From: Caprella mutica
Taxonomy: Eukaryota > Arthropoda > Malacostraca > Amphipoda > Caprellidae
Direction of reading: 5' to 3'
Length of the DNA stretch: 64,000 nt
Assembly: GCA_947561585.1 (NCBI GenBank)
Contig: CANNZV010003137.1
Location: 47,323-111,322, forward strand
Below the pieces are notes generated by a model, which saw nothing but the letters and a program-made list of their open reading frames with translations, had not been told where the DNA came from and did no database searches. Positions 54,132-62,965 of the stretch are shown here, one piece after another. Every line of letters begins with the position of its first letter. Position 1 is the stretch's first letter. A program made the position numbers and the translations under genes.

Positions 54132-54489
54132 GCGTTGCCTCGCTCCGCATGGTCGGGACGCGTCGAAAACCTCCGGTATTCCACCATCCCGCATTTTTCC
54201 CTTAGGTGATAAGCTGCCGCTAGAAACTGAATTGCTGCACCCGCAGCACATGTTCCATGCCAGCGTCCGCAATCCTTGGTTGACTGGGCGCGCGTCTGTC
54301 ACAGCGTCGACTGGCCGGGTCGCATCGGGCCAAGCACGTGATGCGGAGCAGCCAGACCACAAGCATCTGAAAACGCGATGCAAAATTGAGTTGCCTTGAG
54401 GCCGGGCTAACCGGGACAATGGCAATAATTTGTACACGTATTGAGTGAACGACTGTTGTTTCCGCAGGACATTGAAACGGGGAACCATC
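54132..54489. other. intergenic region ahead of the RTX trio
   Basis: 358 bases with no gene seen. It must contain the promoter of the first plus-strand RTX gene; CAATAATTTGTACACG-type AT-rich sequence at about 54420-54440 is the likeliest place. A GAAACGGGGA ribosome site precedes the ATG at 54490. Confidence 0.5.
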
Positions 54490-56204
54490 ATGACACAAGT
54501 CTTTGTAGGCGAAGTTCTTAAGGTTGATGCAAACGGCGAACTGTCCGTTGTCACCTTGCGCGTTACCGATACGGACACGCAGTTCAATTCTCAGGCGGCA
54601 GGTTCAGAATGGGTGGTCGAGGGTACCTCGCTGGGGCCAAACACGCCCGAGCTGCGTTTGGTCAACCCCGACCCGACCTATCTGAACGGGATCACAGACC
54701 TTTACAGCGACTATCTGAGGTTCGAGGCGAACGGCAATATCTACTATGTTCCGCCGTCGAATGTGGATGCCAATCAGATTGCCGGTCTGGACACCTCACT
54801 GTTGGGCGGAAACTATCCCGCGCAAAGCTTTAACTATATCAACTTTGGCCTCGTTTCCGAGGATGCCAAAGCTTACTCTGTAACGACGCTGAACCAGTTT
54901 CGCGACACGTCCGGCGCTGTGGTCAGCCTGATTCCGACAGCGCTGTATCTGTTTGATGATGACGGCGAGATCGAGTTTGGCCTCGGAAACGGGCGTTTCA
55001 CCGCAAGCCACGAATTCCTATGAACAAGTCCTTGCGCCCTACAGTACGGATCAGGGCAGCGGCGACACGAATATGGTGCTGGTGCAGATTGAATACCTCA
55101 CCGCCACCGGCCGGGATCGATGAATGCCATCCGGCTGGCGGATCAGGGATCAAGCAATGGCTCGGCCGTGTATATTCCGGGCACGCCGCTGTTTGCGCTG
55201 CAACCCATCACGGAAATAACGTCTGAGACGGTGTTCAACCTTTCGATCGAAGGTGTTCTGTGGGCCGATTTCTATATGTCCACGCTGCCGATCTATAGGG
55301 CCATGATCGGGACAATGATGATGGGCCAGATGAGCGACGATATCATCGATGGCAATGACGTGGCTGAAACCATCATGGGCTATTTGGGTGATGACACGAT
55401 CACCGGGAACGACGGCTATGATCTGTTGACGGGCGGCGTTGGCAATGACGATCTGGATGGCGGGCTGGGCGGCGACACGCTGCGCGGCGGGCCGGGCGAT
55501 GACACCCTGAATGGGCACAAGGGCGCAGACAGCATCACCGGTGGCGACGGAGACGAAACGATCACCGGCGACAAAGGGAACGATACAATCCGAGGCGAGG
55601 CGGGCTTTGACACCATTGATGGCGGCGATGGCGATGATTTCATCACTGGCGGTTTGAACAAGGACAGCCTGACGGGCGGCGCGGGCAATGATTCGCTCAG
55701 TGGCGGATACGGGCGCGATACGCTGAACGGCGGAACCGAGGATGATCTGATTGTCGCGGCTATGGCCACGACAACCTGATCGGCGCGGATGGCAACGACA
55801 CGCTGAAAGGCGAAGAAGGCAACGATACGCTTGAGGCGGGCAAGGGTGACGACCAATTGCGCGGCGATTCCGGCAATGACAGCCTGTCAGGCGGCAAAGG
55901 CTTTGATACGCTTTTGGGCAATCAGGGCGACGACACGCTTGATGGTGGCTTGAACGAAGATATCCTTACCGGCGGGTTCGGCGCTGACGTGTTTGCGTTT
56001 GGCGATGACGGGGTCACCGACACAATCACCGATTTCGAAAACGGCGTGGACGTGATCGACCTTGACGTCGATTTCTCCACCCTGACGTTCGCCGACATCG
56101 CGCCGGGCGAGGTGCACATCACACACGAAGGAGAAATCCTGATCGTGCAAGACACCGCAGGCACCCTGACTTCGGCGGATTTTGACAACACAGATTTCAT
56201 TTAG
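54490..56204 (+). pseudogene. RTX protein A with three frame breaks
   Basis: The first member of a tandem trio. It opens with the shared N-terminal domain (FVGEVLKVDANGELSVVTL; WVVEGTSLGPNTPELRL) and continues to about residue 170. Frame changes are needed near 55020, again between about 55095 and 55120, and again near 55750-55761. After each change the recognisable domain continues in another frame. The middle part has calcium-binding GGxGxD nonapeptides and the end matches RTX B and C (a VDVIDLDVDF and GEVHITHEGE region). As read it makes only about 178 residues. Whether the breaks are real or sequencing errors is open (see findings). It ends 18 bases before RTX B. Confidence 0.8.
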
Positions 56205-56222
56205 CTTTAAGGTAGTCACACC

Positions 56223-58322
56223 ATGCCCATTTATCGCGCCGAAGTGCTCAAGATATCGTCCACAGGCGAACTGGACGTTGTCCTGCTGGAAATCGATACC
56301 ACTGATACCTTCCTGATTGATGCGGCTCCCGGTCAGTCATGGGTGGTGGATGGTGTGTCCTTGGGCGCTGATGGGCCAACGTTGGAAGCGACCCGCCTGA
56401 CCGTCGATATGCACGGCATTGCGGCGCGTGTGGGCCTGACCAGCTATACGTTCAGCGATGGCGTAAATGATTACTACCTGATCAACAGCGGTTATGACGC
56501 CAACGCCATCTTCAGTGTTGCGTCCATTGATCCTCCGACGCCAATGCTCGGTCTCTTGGGAATGAGCCGCTATGGTTTGTTGAACAGTTCTGCAACCGTC
56601 TATACCGGCGATGCCTTGCGCAGGCAGACTGATGGAGCCGGCATAGAAGTGGTGTTGGGCACCGGCCAATTCTATGTGACCGACGACGACAGTACCATTG
56701 AGTTTACGTCAGAAATCGGGGCAAACCCGCTCGCAACTGGAGACCGCTCTGATTACACAATGGATGTCACCTACTCTGACTTAGGGGCAGGTGATACAAA
56801 TATGGTGCTAACCACCGTCGAAGTCACGACGGCAGCAGGTCCCACCAACTTTCTCGCGCTTCGCACGCAAATTCCCTGGGGGTCATCCGGGATCTACGAT
56901 TTCTTCTTGCCATTGACTGGGACGTTCGATGTATCGACGGTAACCGGGTATGTGGCGGACACAGTGCTTCCTACCAATGTCGAAGGCGCCACATGGGATA
57001 TCTATTCCTTGTTGGATGCGCCGCGTGTGATTGACGGTGGTGTTGGGTCTGATCGCATTGATGCCTATTGGAGCCATGACAGCATCTCGGGGCTTGAGGG
57101 CGACGACACCCTGTTCGGGGATCACGGAAATGATACCATCTTGGGTGGCCAAGGCGCGGACCTGGCCTTTGGCGGCATAGGCGAGGATCACATCGATGGC
57201 GGGACCGAAAATGACCTACTCTCAGGCGGTCCCGACAACGATAGCGTGCTGGGTGATCGCGGTGCCGATACCTTGCTGGGCGGGCAGGGGGACGACACAC
57301 TGGACGGCGGCAAAAACGCTGACAGCGTCGATGGTGGTATCGGGGCTGATCACCTGATTGGTGGGCAAGGGGACGACACGCTCAGGGGCAATGGCGGCGA
57401 CGACACACTTGAAGGCGGTGACCACGACGACTGGCTCCAGGGCGGCGCGGGCAAGGACAGCGTCATGGGGGGCGCCGGGGCCGACTTTGTAAACGGTGGC
57501 TATGGTCGCGACACGCTGCTGGGTGGTGATGAAAACGACACGCTCGACGGACAGGCGGGCCACGACGACCTGTCAGGCGATGCGGGGGCCGACCTGATAT
57601 ACGGCAGTGCGGGCCGCGACACCGCTGACGGCGGCGAAGGCGACGACACGATCGACGGAGGCACCGAAGATGACAGCCTGATGGGCGGGCTTGGCCTTGA
57701 TTCCCTTCTGGGCGACGACGGATTGGACACCCTCGAAGGCGGCGATGGCGCAGATACTCTCGAAGGAGGGCACGACGCCGACAGCCTCTTGGGTGGTGAA
57801 GGCATGGACGTCCTGAGTGGCGGGCAGGGCAGCGACACTCTGGACGGCGGCACCGAAGCGGACGACATCAACGGTGGCAACGGCGCGGACAACCTGATTG
57901 GTGGCGCAGGGGCCGACACCCTCAGTGGCAACAAGGGGCAGGACACGCTTGAGGCAGGCAAGGACGACGATCTTCTTGAAGGAGGCCTTGGCAACGACAA
58001 CCTCTCCGGCGGCAAGGGCAACGATACCCTCGACGGGGGCGAAGACAATGATACGCTGGATGGCGGGTTGAACGAAGACACGCTGACCGGCGGCTCCGGG
58101 GCGGATGTCTTTGTCTTTGCGGACGACGGGGTGACCGACACCATCACCGACTACGAAGACGGCACCGATCTGATCGACCTTGTTGCCGCCTTTGCCACGC
58201 TCACCTTCACCGACATCGCACCGGGCGAAGTACACATCACCCATTCCGGCGAAACCCTGGTCGTGCTGGATGATGTAGGGGTGCTGACCTCCGCCGCCTT
58301 TAGTTCTGCCGATTTTATCTAG
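56223..58322 (+). CDS. RTX protein B (intact)
   Basis: 699 aa, the only unbroken member of the trio. Residues 1-265 are the shared N-terminal domain (YRAEVLKISSTGELDVVLLE; WVVDGVSLGADGPTLEA; DTNMVLTTVEVTT; VADTVLPTNVEGATWDIY). From about 275 to 600 run roughly thirty GGxGxDxux calcium-binding nonapeptides (GGQGDDTLDGGKNADSVDGG type). The last 85 residues (GGSGADVFVFADDGVTDTIT, DYEDGTDLIDL) form the RTX end with the uncleaved type I secretion signal. No transporter genes adjoin. Function of the N-terminal domain is unknown. Confidence 0.88.
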   Translation: MPIYRAEVLKISSTGELDVVLLEIDTTDTFLIDAAPGQSWVVDGVSLGADGPTLEATRLTVDMHGIAARVGLTSYTFSDGVNDYYLINSGYDANAIFSVASIDPPTPMLGLLGMSRYGLLNSSATVYTGDALRRQTDGAGIEVVLGTGQFYVTDDDSTIEFTSEIGANPLATGDRSDYTMDVTYSDLGAGDTNMVLTTVEVTTAAGPTNFLALRTQIPWGSSGIYDFFLPLTGTFDVSTVTGYVADTVLPTNVEGATWDIYSLLDAPRVIDGGVGSDRIDAYWSHDSISGLEGDDTLFGDHGNDTILGGQGADLAFGGIGEDHIDGGTENDLLSGGPDNDSVLGDRGADTLLGGQGDDTLDGGKNADSVDGGIGADHLIGGQGDDTLRGNGGDDTLEGGDHDDWLQGGAGKDSVMGGAGADFVNGGYGRDTLLGGDENDTLDGQAGHDDLSGDAGADLIYGSAGRDTADGGEGDDTIDGGTEDDSLMGGLGLDSLLGDDGLDTLEGGDGADTLEGGHDADSLLGGEGMDVLSGGQGSDTLDGGTEADDINGGNGADNLIGGAGADTLSGNKGQDTLEAGKDDDLLEGGLGNDNLSGGKGNDTLDGGEDNDTLDGGLNEDTLTGGSGADVFVFADDGVTDTITDYEDGTDLIDLVAAFATLTFTDIAPGEVHITHSGETLVVLDDVGVLTSAAFSSADFI

Positions 58323-58437
58323 GGCGCTGCGACTTTGCCATGAGATACACAAAATAGAGTTTCGCATTCGACCCATCCAAGACCTGACACACTGTTCGAC
58401 CCAAACGCGATAGGATCAGCGAAAAGGAGCCCGCAAC

Positions 58438-60223
58438 ATGCCGGATTATGACGCAGAAGCAATCAGGCTTGCCGCCGATGGCACGATCACCCGCGTTCCG
58501 CTGGAGGTGATTGGGAGCAACGGCTCTTTGGTCAGTCAGGAAGCCGGAACCGAGTGGATCGTGGCCGGTGTTTCGCTGGGCCCGGATGCCCCGGTGCTGG
58601 AAACCGGAACTATCGACATCCTGTCGATCTCGGGCGCCGCCTATCCGATGCAGGTGGTCAAGTTCACCGATGGCACCGACACCTATTATTTGCCCAGGGT
58701 TCAGCACAGCCCGTCGGACATTGCCGAGGTCGTCTCGGAAGGCGCAATGTCTGTTCCGGGGGGACTCATATCGATTTGGCAGTACAATTTGATCGACCGC
58801 GATTGGGAGATTTACGCAGGCAATGCGCTGACCGTCCAGATCGACGCGACAGGAACTCCCATCACGGATATGGCTGTGGGCGAGGTATATCTCGCCGATG
58901 ATGACGGCGTGTTGGAGCTTTCGGGTGGTCTGGGTGAAGCGGGCGGCGATCCGACTTTTTTCATCGAGCCGGGCTATAACACGTTGGATTCCACGTCGCC
59001 AACGGATGACAATGGCGCGGCGCATCTGCAACTGGTGGAACTGGAATACGCAACCGATACCGGAACGGAAACGGTCAACGCATTCTATGTCGCCGAATAC
59101 AATCCCTTCACCGATGTCACGAAAAAGATCTATGTCATTCTGGACAGCGGCGTTGATCTGACACTGGCCACAAGTTTTGTGTCCGAAACCGTGCTGCCCG
59201 GCAGTACAGAAGGGATGAGTTGGAGCGAACTGGGCATGAGCACAGGGTTGTTTTTCCGAGACGATTACTTGGCTGGGAGCATTTTTGGCCGTTGGGGCGC
59301 GGACAGCGTGGATGGCACCGCCGGGGGCGACAAGCTGCTGGGCCATGTCGGGAATGATCTGCTGATGGGGGCTGATGGCGATGACACCATCGCGGGCGGG
59401 ATGGGACATGACACGCTGATGGGGGGCAACGATCAGGACGCGCTTTTTGGCTATACCGGCGATGACGATCTGGATGGCGGCATCGGCGCTGACACCCTGT
59501 TCGGCGGGTATGGCGATGACACTCTGGACGGCGGCAAGAACGCCGACAGCGTATCCGGCGGGCAGGGCGATGACAGCCTGCTGGGCAACAAGGGGGCCGA
59601 CACGCTCAAGGGTGGCGCTGGCAACGATACCCTGCTGGGGGAGGAAGGCGATGACAGCCTGCTGGGCGATCTGAACAAGGACAGCCTTGTTGGGGGCAGC
59701 GGCTTTGACACGCTTCTGGGCGGAGCGGGCCGCGACACGCTGGATGGCGGTCTCGACGATGATCGGATCGAAGGCAATAACGGCCATGACAACCTGATTG
59801 GCGCCGATGGCATGGACACGCTGCTGGGCGGGCGCGGACGCGACACGATCGAGGCCGGCAAGGGCGACGACCAGTTGCGCGGCGGTGACGGCGACGACAC
59901 CCTGTCCGGCGGAAAGGGGGATGACACGCTGCTAGGGGATGCGGGCAATGACACGCTGAACGGCGGGCTGGGAGTGGACAGCCTGACCGGCGGCGCGGGG
60001 GCGGATGTGTTTGTCTTTGCCACGGATGGCTTTGACGACGCGCTGGCTGATTTCGAAAACGGCGTGGATCTGATCGATCTCGATGTCGCCTTTGGCACGC
60101 TGGTTTTCACCGATGTGGCCCCCGGCCTTGTGATCCTGTCCTATGCTGGCGAAAACCTTGTGGTCACCGACAACCGCTGGCACCTTGACCTCGCTGGATT
60201 TTGACGCGGGCGACTTTATCTGA
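58438..60223 (+). pseudogene. RTX protein C with a frame break near the C-terminus
   Basis: The frame as read runs 58438-60204 (588 aa) and ends 13 residues after DNRWHLDLAGF-type nonsense. A shift around 60165-60180 would restore the family ending up to the TGA at 60221-60223. The shared N-terminal domain is clear (YDAEAIRLAADGTITRVPLE; WIVAGVSLGPDAPVLET; HLQLVELEYATDTG; VSETVLPGSTEGMSWSEL). About twenty calcium-binding nonapeptides follow (GGYGDDTLDGGKNADSVSGG type). Because the type I signal lies at the very C-terminus, the break would matter for export if real. The gene precedes pheS by 66 bases. Confidence 0.8.
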
Positions 60224-60289
60224 CCACCCCTTGCATTCGGGGCTGTCTTTGATAGCAGACAGCAGGGCATATTCCGGGAAGGTTTGGGC

Positions 60290-61361
60290 ATGGACGCGCT
60301 GCGCAACAAATATATCGAACTTATCGCAAACGCCGCTGATGAGGCCGCGCTAGAGGACCTGCGTGTGCAGGCCGTCGGCAAAAAGGGTGAAATCAGCCTG
60401 CAAATGCGCGAACTGGGCAAAATGACGCCCGAAGAAACGCCAGATCGCAGGTCCCGCGCTGAACGCGCTCAAGGATGAGATAAACGCGGCCCTTGGTGCC
60501 AAGAAGTCCGCGCTGGCCGATGCCGCGCTGGACGAACGGCTGCGCGCCGAATGGCTGGACGTGACCCTGCCCACGCGTCCCGCGCGCCAAGGCACCATTC
60601 ACCCCGTCAGTCAGGTCACCGAAGAGGTCACCGCGATCTTTGCCGACATGGGCTTTGCCGTAGCAGAAGGCCCGCAGATCGACACCGATTGGTACAACTT
60701 TGATGCGCTGAACATCCCCGGTCACCACCCCGCGCGGGCGGAAATGGACACGTTTTACATGCACCGTGCCGAAGGCGATGACCGCCCGCCGCACGTGCTG
60801 CGCACGCACACTTCGCCGGTGCAGATCCGCCATATGGAAAAGCACGGCGCGCCTTGCCGTATCATCGCGCCGGGCCGTGTGTACCGCGCCGATTATGACC
60901 AGACCCACACGCCGATGTTCCATCAGGTCGAAGGTTTGGCGATTGACCGCGACATTTCCATGGCCAACCTGAAGTGGGTGCTCGAAGAATTCTTCTCGGC
61001 CTATTTTGGCACCAACGTCAAAACCCGTTTCCGCGCCTCGCACTTCCCGTTCACTGAACCTTCGGCCGAAGTCGACATTCAGTGTTCATGGGAAGGCGGC
61101 ACCGTCAAAGTGGGCGAAGGCGACGACTGGCTCGAAGTGCTGGGGTCCGGCATGGTCCACCCCAAGGTGCTGTCGGCGGCGGGCGTTGATCCGTCGGAAT
61201 GGCAGGGCTTTGCCTTTGGCATGGGCATCGACCGGATCGCCATGCTGAAATACGGCATCCCCGACCTGCGCGCGTTCTTCGATTCCGACCTGCGCTGGCT
61301 GCGCCACTACGGCTTTGCATCGCTGGACGTGCCGACGCTGCATGGTGGGTTGTCGCGGTAA
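60290..61361 (+). CDS. pheS: phenylalanyl-tRNA synthetase alpha chain (frameshifted)
   Basis: Starts at the ATG 60290 with [20 protein letters not shown]. After the MTPEE motif the frame changes: the run AAA at 60435-60437 appears to carry one extra A. From there the second frame continues as PheS to the TAA at 61359-61361. Class II motifs are intact in that frame: [70 protein letters not shown] and [19 protein letters not shown]. The gene is essential and single-copy in bacteria, so a sequencing error is the simplest explanation. Product length would be about 357 aa, the normal size. Confidence 0.9.
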
Positions 61362-61756
61362 TGTCTGACAGACTTCGCCGCGCTCAAAAAACACTTAGGA
61401 GCGATCTGGCCCATGTTGATCGTGACTTTGTTGAAATCCAATCAACTACTCGTGCTACCGATCAGGAAATTGCGCGAGCAGACGATTATAGGTTTCTTGC
61501 GGACGAAGGGTACGTCGTAATTCACGACGAACGAAATTTTGTTGAAATTGGAGATGGTAATCTTCCGGTCGACGAGCTTGGGCGCAATATTACTAGAACT
61601 ACCAATTATCGTGTGACGAACCATGGATATCTTTTGTCCGAGCCAAAATTGAAACGCTGGTTCGCAAATCTTACGAACAACTTGCCTACTTATATTATGT
61701 CCGTAGCGACAGCGTTGCTGATTGCTTTCTTAACAAAGCTATTTGGCTTGTCCTGA
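61361..61756 (+). CDS. small tail-anchored protein, AT-rich
   Basis: 131 aa. The ATG shares a base with the pheS stop (TAATG). The N-terminal 100 residues are charged (RRAQKTLRSDLAHVDRDFVE; NFVEIGDGNLPVDELG), and the last 20 form one hydrophobic helix (YIMSVATALLIAFLTKLFG), so it is probably anchored by its tail. No family is recognised. Base composition is visibly lower in GC than the neighbours: bases 61501-61560 contain 25 G or C out of 60. That marks a probable later arrival between pheS and pheT. Confidence 0.7.
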   Translation: MSDRLRRAQKTLRSDLAHVDRDFVEIQSTTRATDQEIARADDYRFLADEGYVVIHDERNFVEIGDGNLPVDELGRNITRTTNYRVTNHGYLLSEPKLKRWFANLTNNLPTYIMSVATALLIAFLTKLFGLS

Positions 61757-61785
61757 GCGAAATGGTGCATGGACAATTTCCGAGC

Positions 61786-61950
61786 TTACGTCTGTCTGCA
61801 CTCGAGCAGCACCACTCCGCTCTCATCGAAAAAGATGTACGCCTCTGGCGTGACGGGAGGGTCGGGCGCGGCACGTCGTGCCGCCGGGCGACCCGGATCG
61901 AACGGCGTAGGGTGGGCTTGTAACCCGCCGCCCCTTGCGTCGCCAAACAT
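61786..61950 (-). CDS. small hypothetical protein
   Basis: 54 aa on the minus strand from the ATG at 61948-61950; a GTG three codons upstream is the alternative, and a stop closes the frame just before that. It is Pro/Arg-rich at the N-terminus and ends in a protein-like AYIFFDESGVVLLECRQT segment. No clear ribosome site. It fills most of the gap between the AT-rich ORF and the amidotransferase gene. No family recognised; may be chance. Confidence 0.4.
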   Translation of the reverse strand: MFGDARGGGLQAHPTPFDPGRPAARRAAPDPPVTPEAYIFFDESGVVLLECRQT

Positions 61951-62026
61951 GCCGACCACGTCGCTGTTGCGCGTTCTGCACGCCCCTTAACCGGCCTATC
62001 CTGTCCCACGGACAGGAGCGCGCATC

Positions 62027-62844
62027 ATGACCACTCTTTTGCTGATCGAAAGCAACACGCCAGACATGATCGCTGCCGGTTATGCGCTTGCGTCCGATGC
62101 CTTTGTCACCACTTTTGCGACCTTCGATGTGCCGCCCACCACGCGCATCGCCCATCCCTACGCGTCCCCCCTGACGCACGATGATCTGAACGGCGTTGAT
62201 GGTGTGGTATTTACCGGGTCCAGCGTGCCTTGGGCCACTGACGCGCCCCAAGCCGCGCCTTTGCGCGCCGCGATGGAAGTGGTCTTTGCCCACGGCGTGC
62301 CAACGTGGGGGGCGTGCAACGGGCTGCAACTGGCGACTGTGGTGCTGGGCGGGGAAACCGGCGCGTCGCCCAACGGGCTTGAAGTTGGTCTGGCCAAAGA
62401 CATCCGCGTCACGCCACATGGCACCGCCCATCCGATGATGGCGCACCGTACGGACGGCTACTGCGCGCCTTGCATTCACCGCGACGAAGTCCGCCGCGTC
62501 CCGCAGGGGGCCACCATCGTCGCGGGCAATGCGCATTCGCCGGTGCAGGCCATGGTCTATGCGCAGGACGGCGTTGATTTCTGGGGCACGCAGTACCACC
62601 CGGAATGCAGCGCCGCTGCGCTGGCGGGCTTCTTTCGCGATGGGTCGATCTTTGACGACCACATGGTGCTGGTGGCCGCACTGGAACACGCCGATACCGA
62701 TCCGAGGCAGCGGCTGTTCTGGGCACGACTCCCGACGCGCTGGCGCCCGCGATGCGCGCCGTCGAATTGCGCGCCTGGTTGGATCATTTGGCGTGCGTGC
62801 AGGCCGTGGCGGTATCTGCGAACCGGGAAACGTCCGTTTTGTGA
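62027..62844 (+). pseudogene. glutamine amidotransferase-like protein (frameshifted)
   Basis: Starts at 62027 (AGGAGC ribosome site) as a class I glutamine amidotransferase: VFTGSSVPWATDAPQAAPL, the nucleophile elbow TWGACNGLQLATVVLGGE with Cys, and the FWGTQYHPECSAAALAGFF His-x-Glu pair. Near 62700-62704, after EHADTDP, the correct frame is lost. One missing base would return it, and the restored frame ends at the TGA 62842-62844 with a LRAWLDHLACVQA helix. As read, it runs on to 62929 with an Arg/Pro-rich foreign tail. It resembles GMP-synthase-like or gamma-glutamyl hydrolase-type members used in detoxification or catabolism. Confidence 0.85.
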
Positions 62845-62855
62845 AAAACACCGTA

Positions 62856-62871
62856 CGTTTTGTACAAAACG
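62856..62871. promoter_or_regulatory. perfect 16-base palindrome upstream of pheT
   Basis: CGTTTTGT-ACAAAACG, fully symmetric, about 95 bases ahead of the pheT ATG. A partial copy CCGTTTTGT lies 22 bases upstream at 62835. Likely a dimeric regulator site for a promoter serving pheT, which here is cut off from pheS. Confidence 0.45.
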
Positions 62872-62965
62872 GGCGCCACGGCATGTCCCGGGCCTGCGCC
62901 TCTTTTCACCCCCGCGCGCAATCCGGTAAGGACGCCGGGACACGTTATTTTCCGGGACGCACGCG

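Noticed and set aside
54130..54399. Plus-strand frame after the rplT terminator
   Set aside because: No motif, no ribosome site, and it ends before the RTX promoter region.
57500..58147. Minus-strand Pro/Ser-rich open frame
   Set aside because: It is the mirror of the calcium-binding repeats of RTX protein B; similar mirror frames occur opposite every RTX repeat region here.
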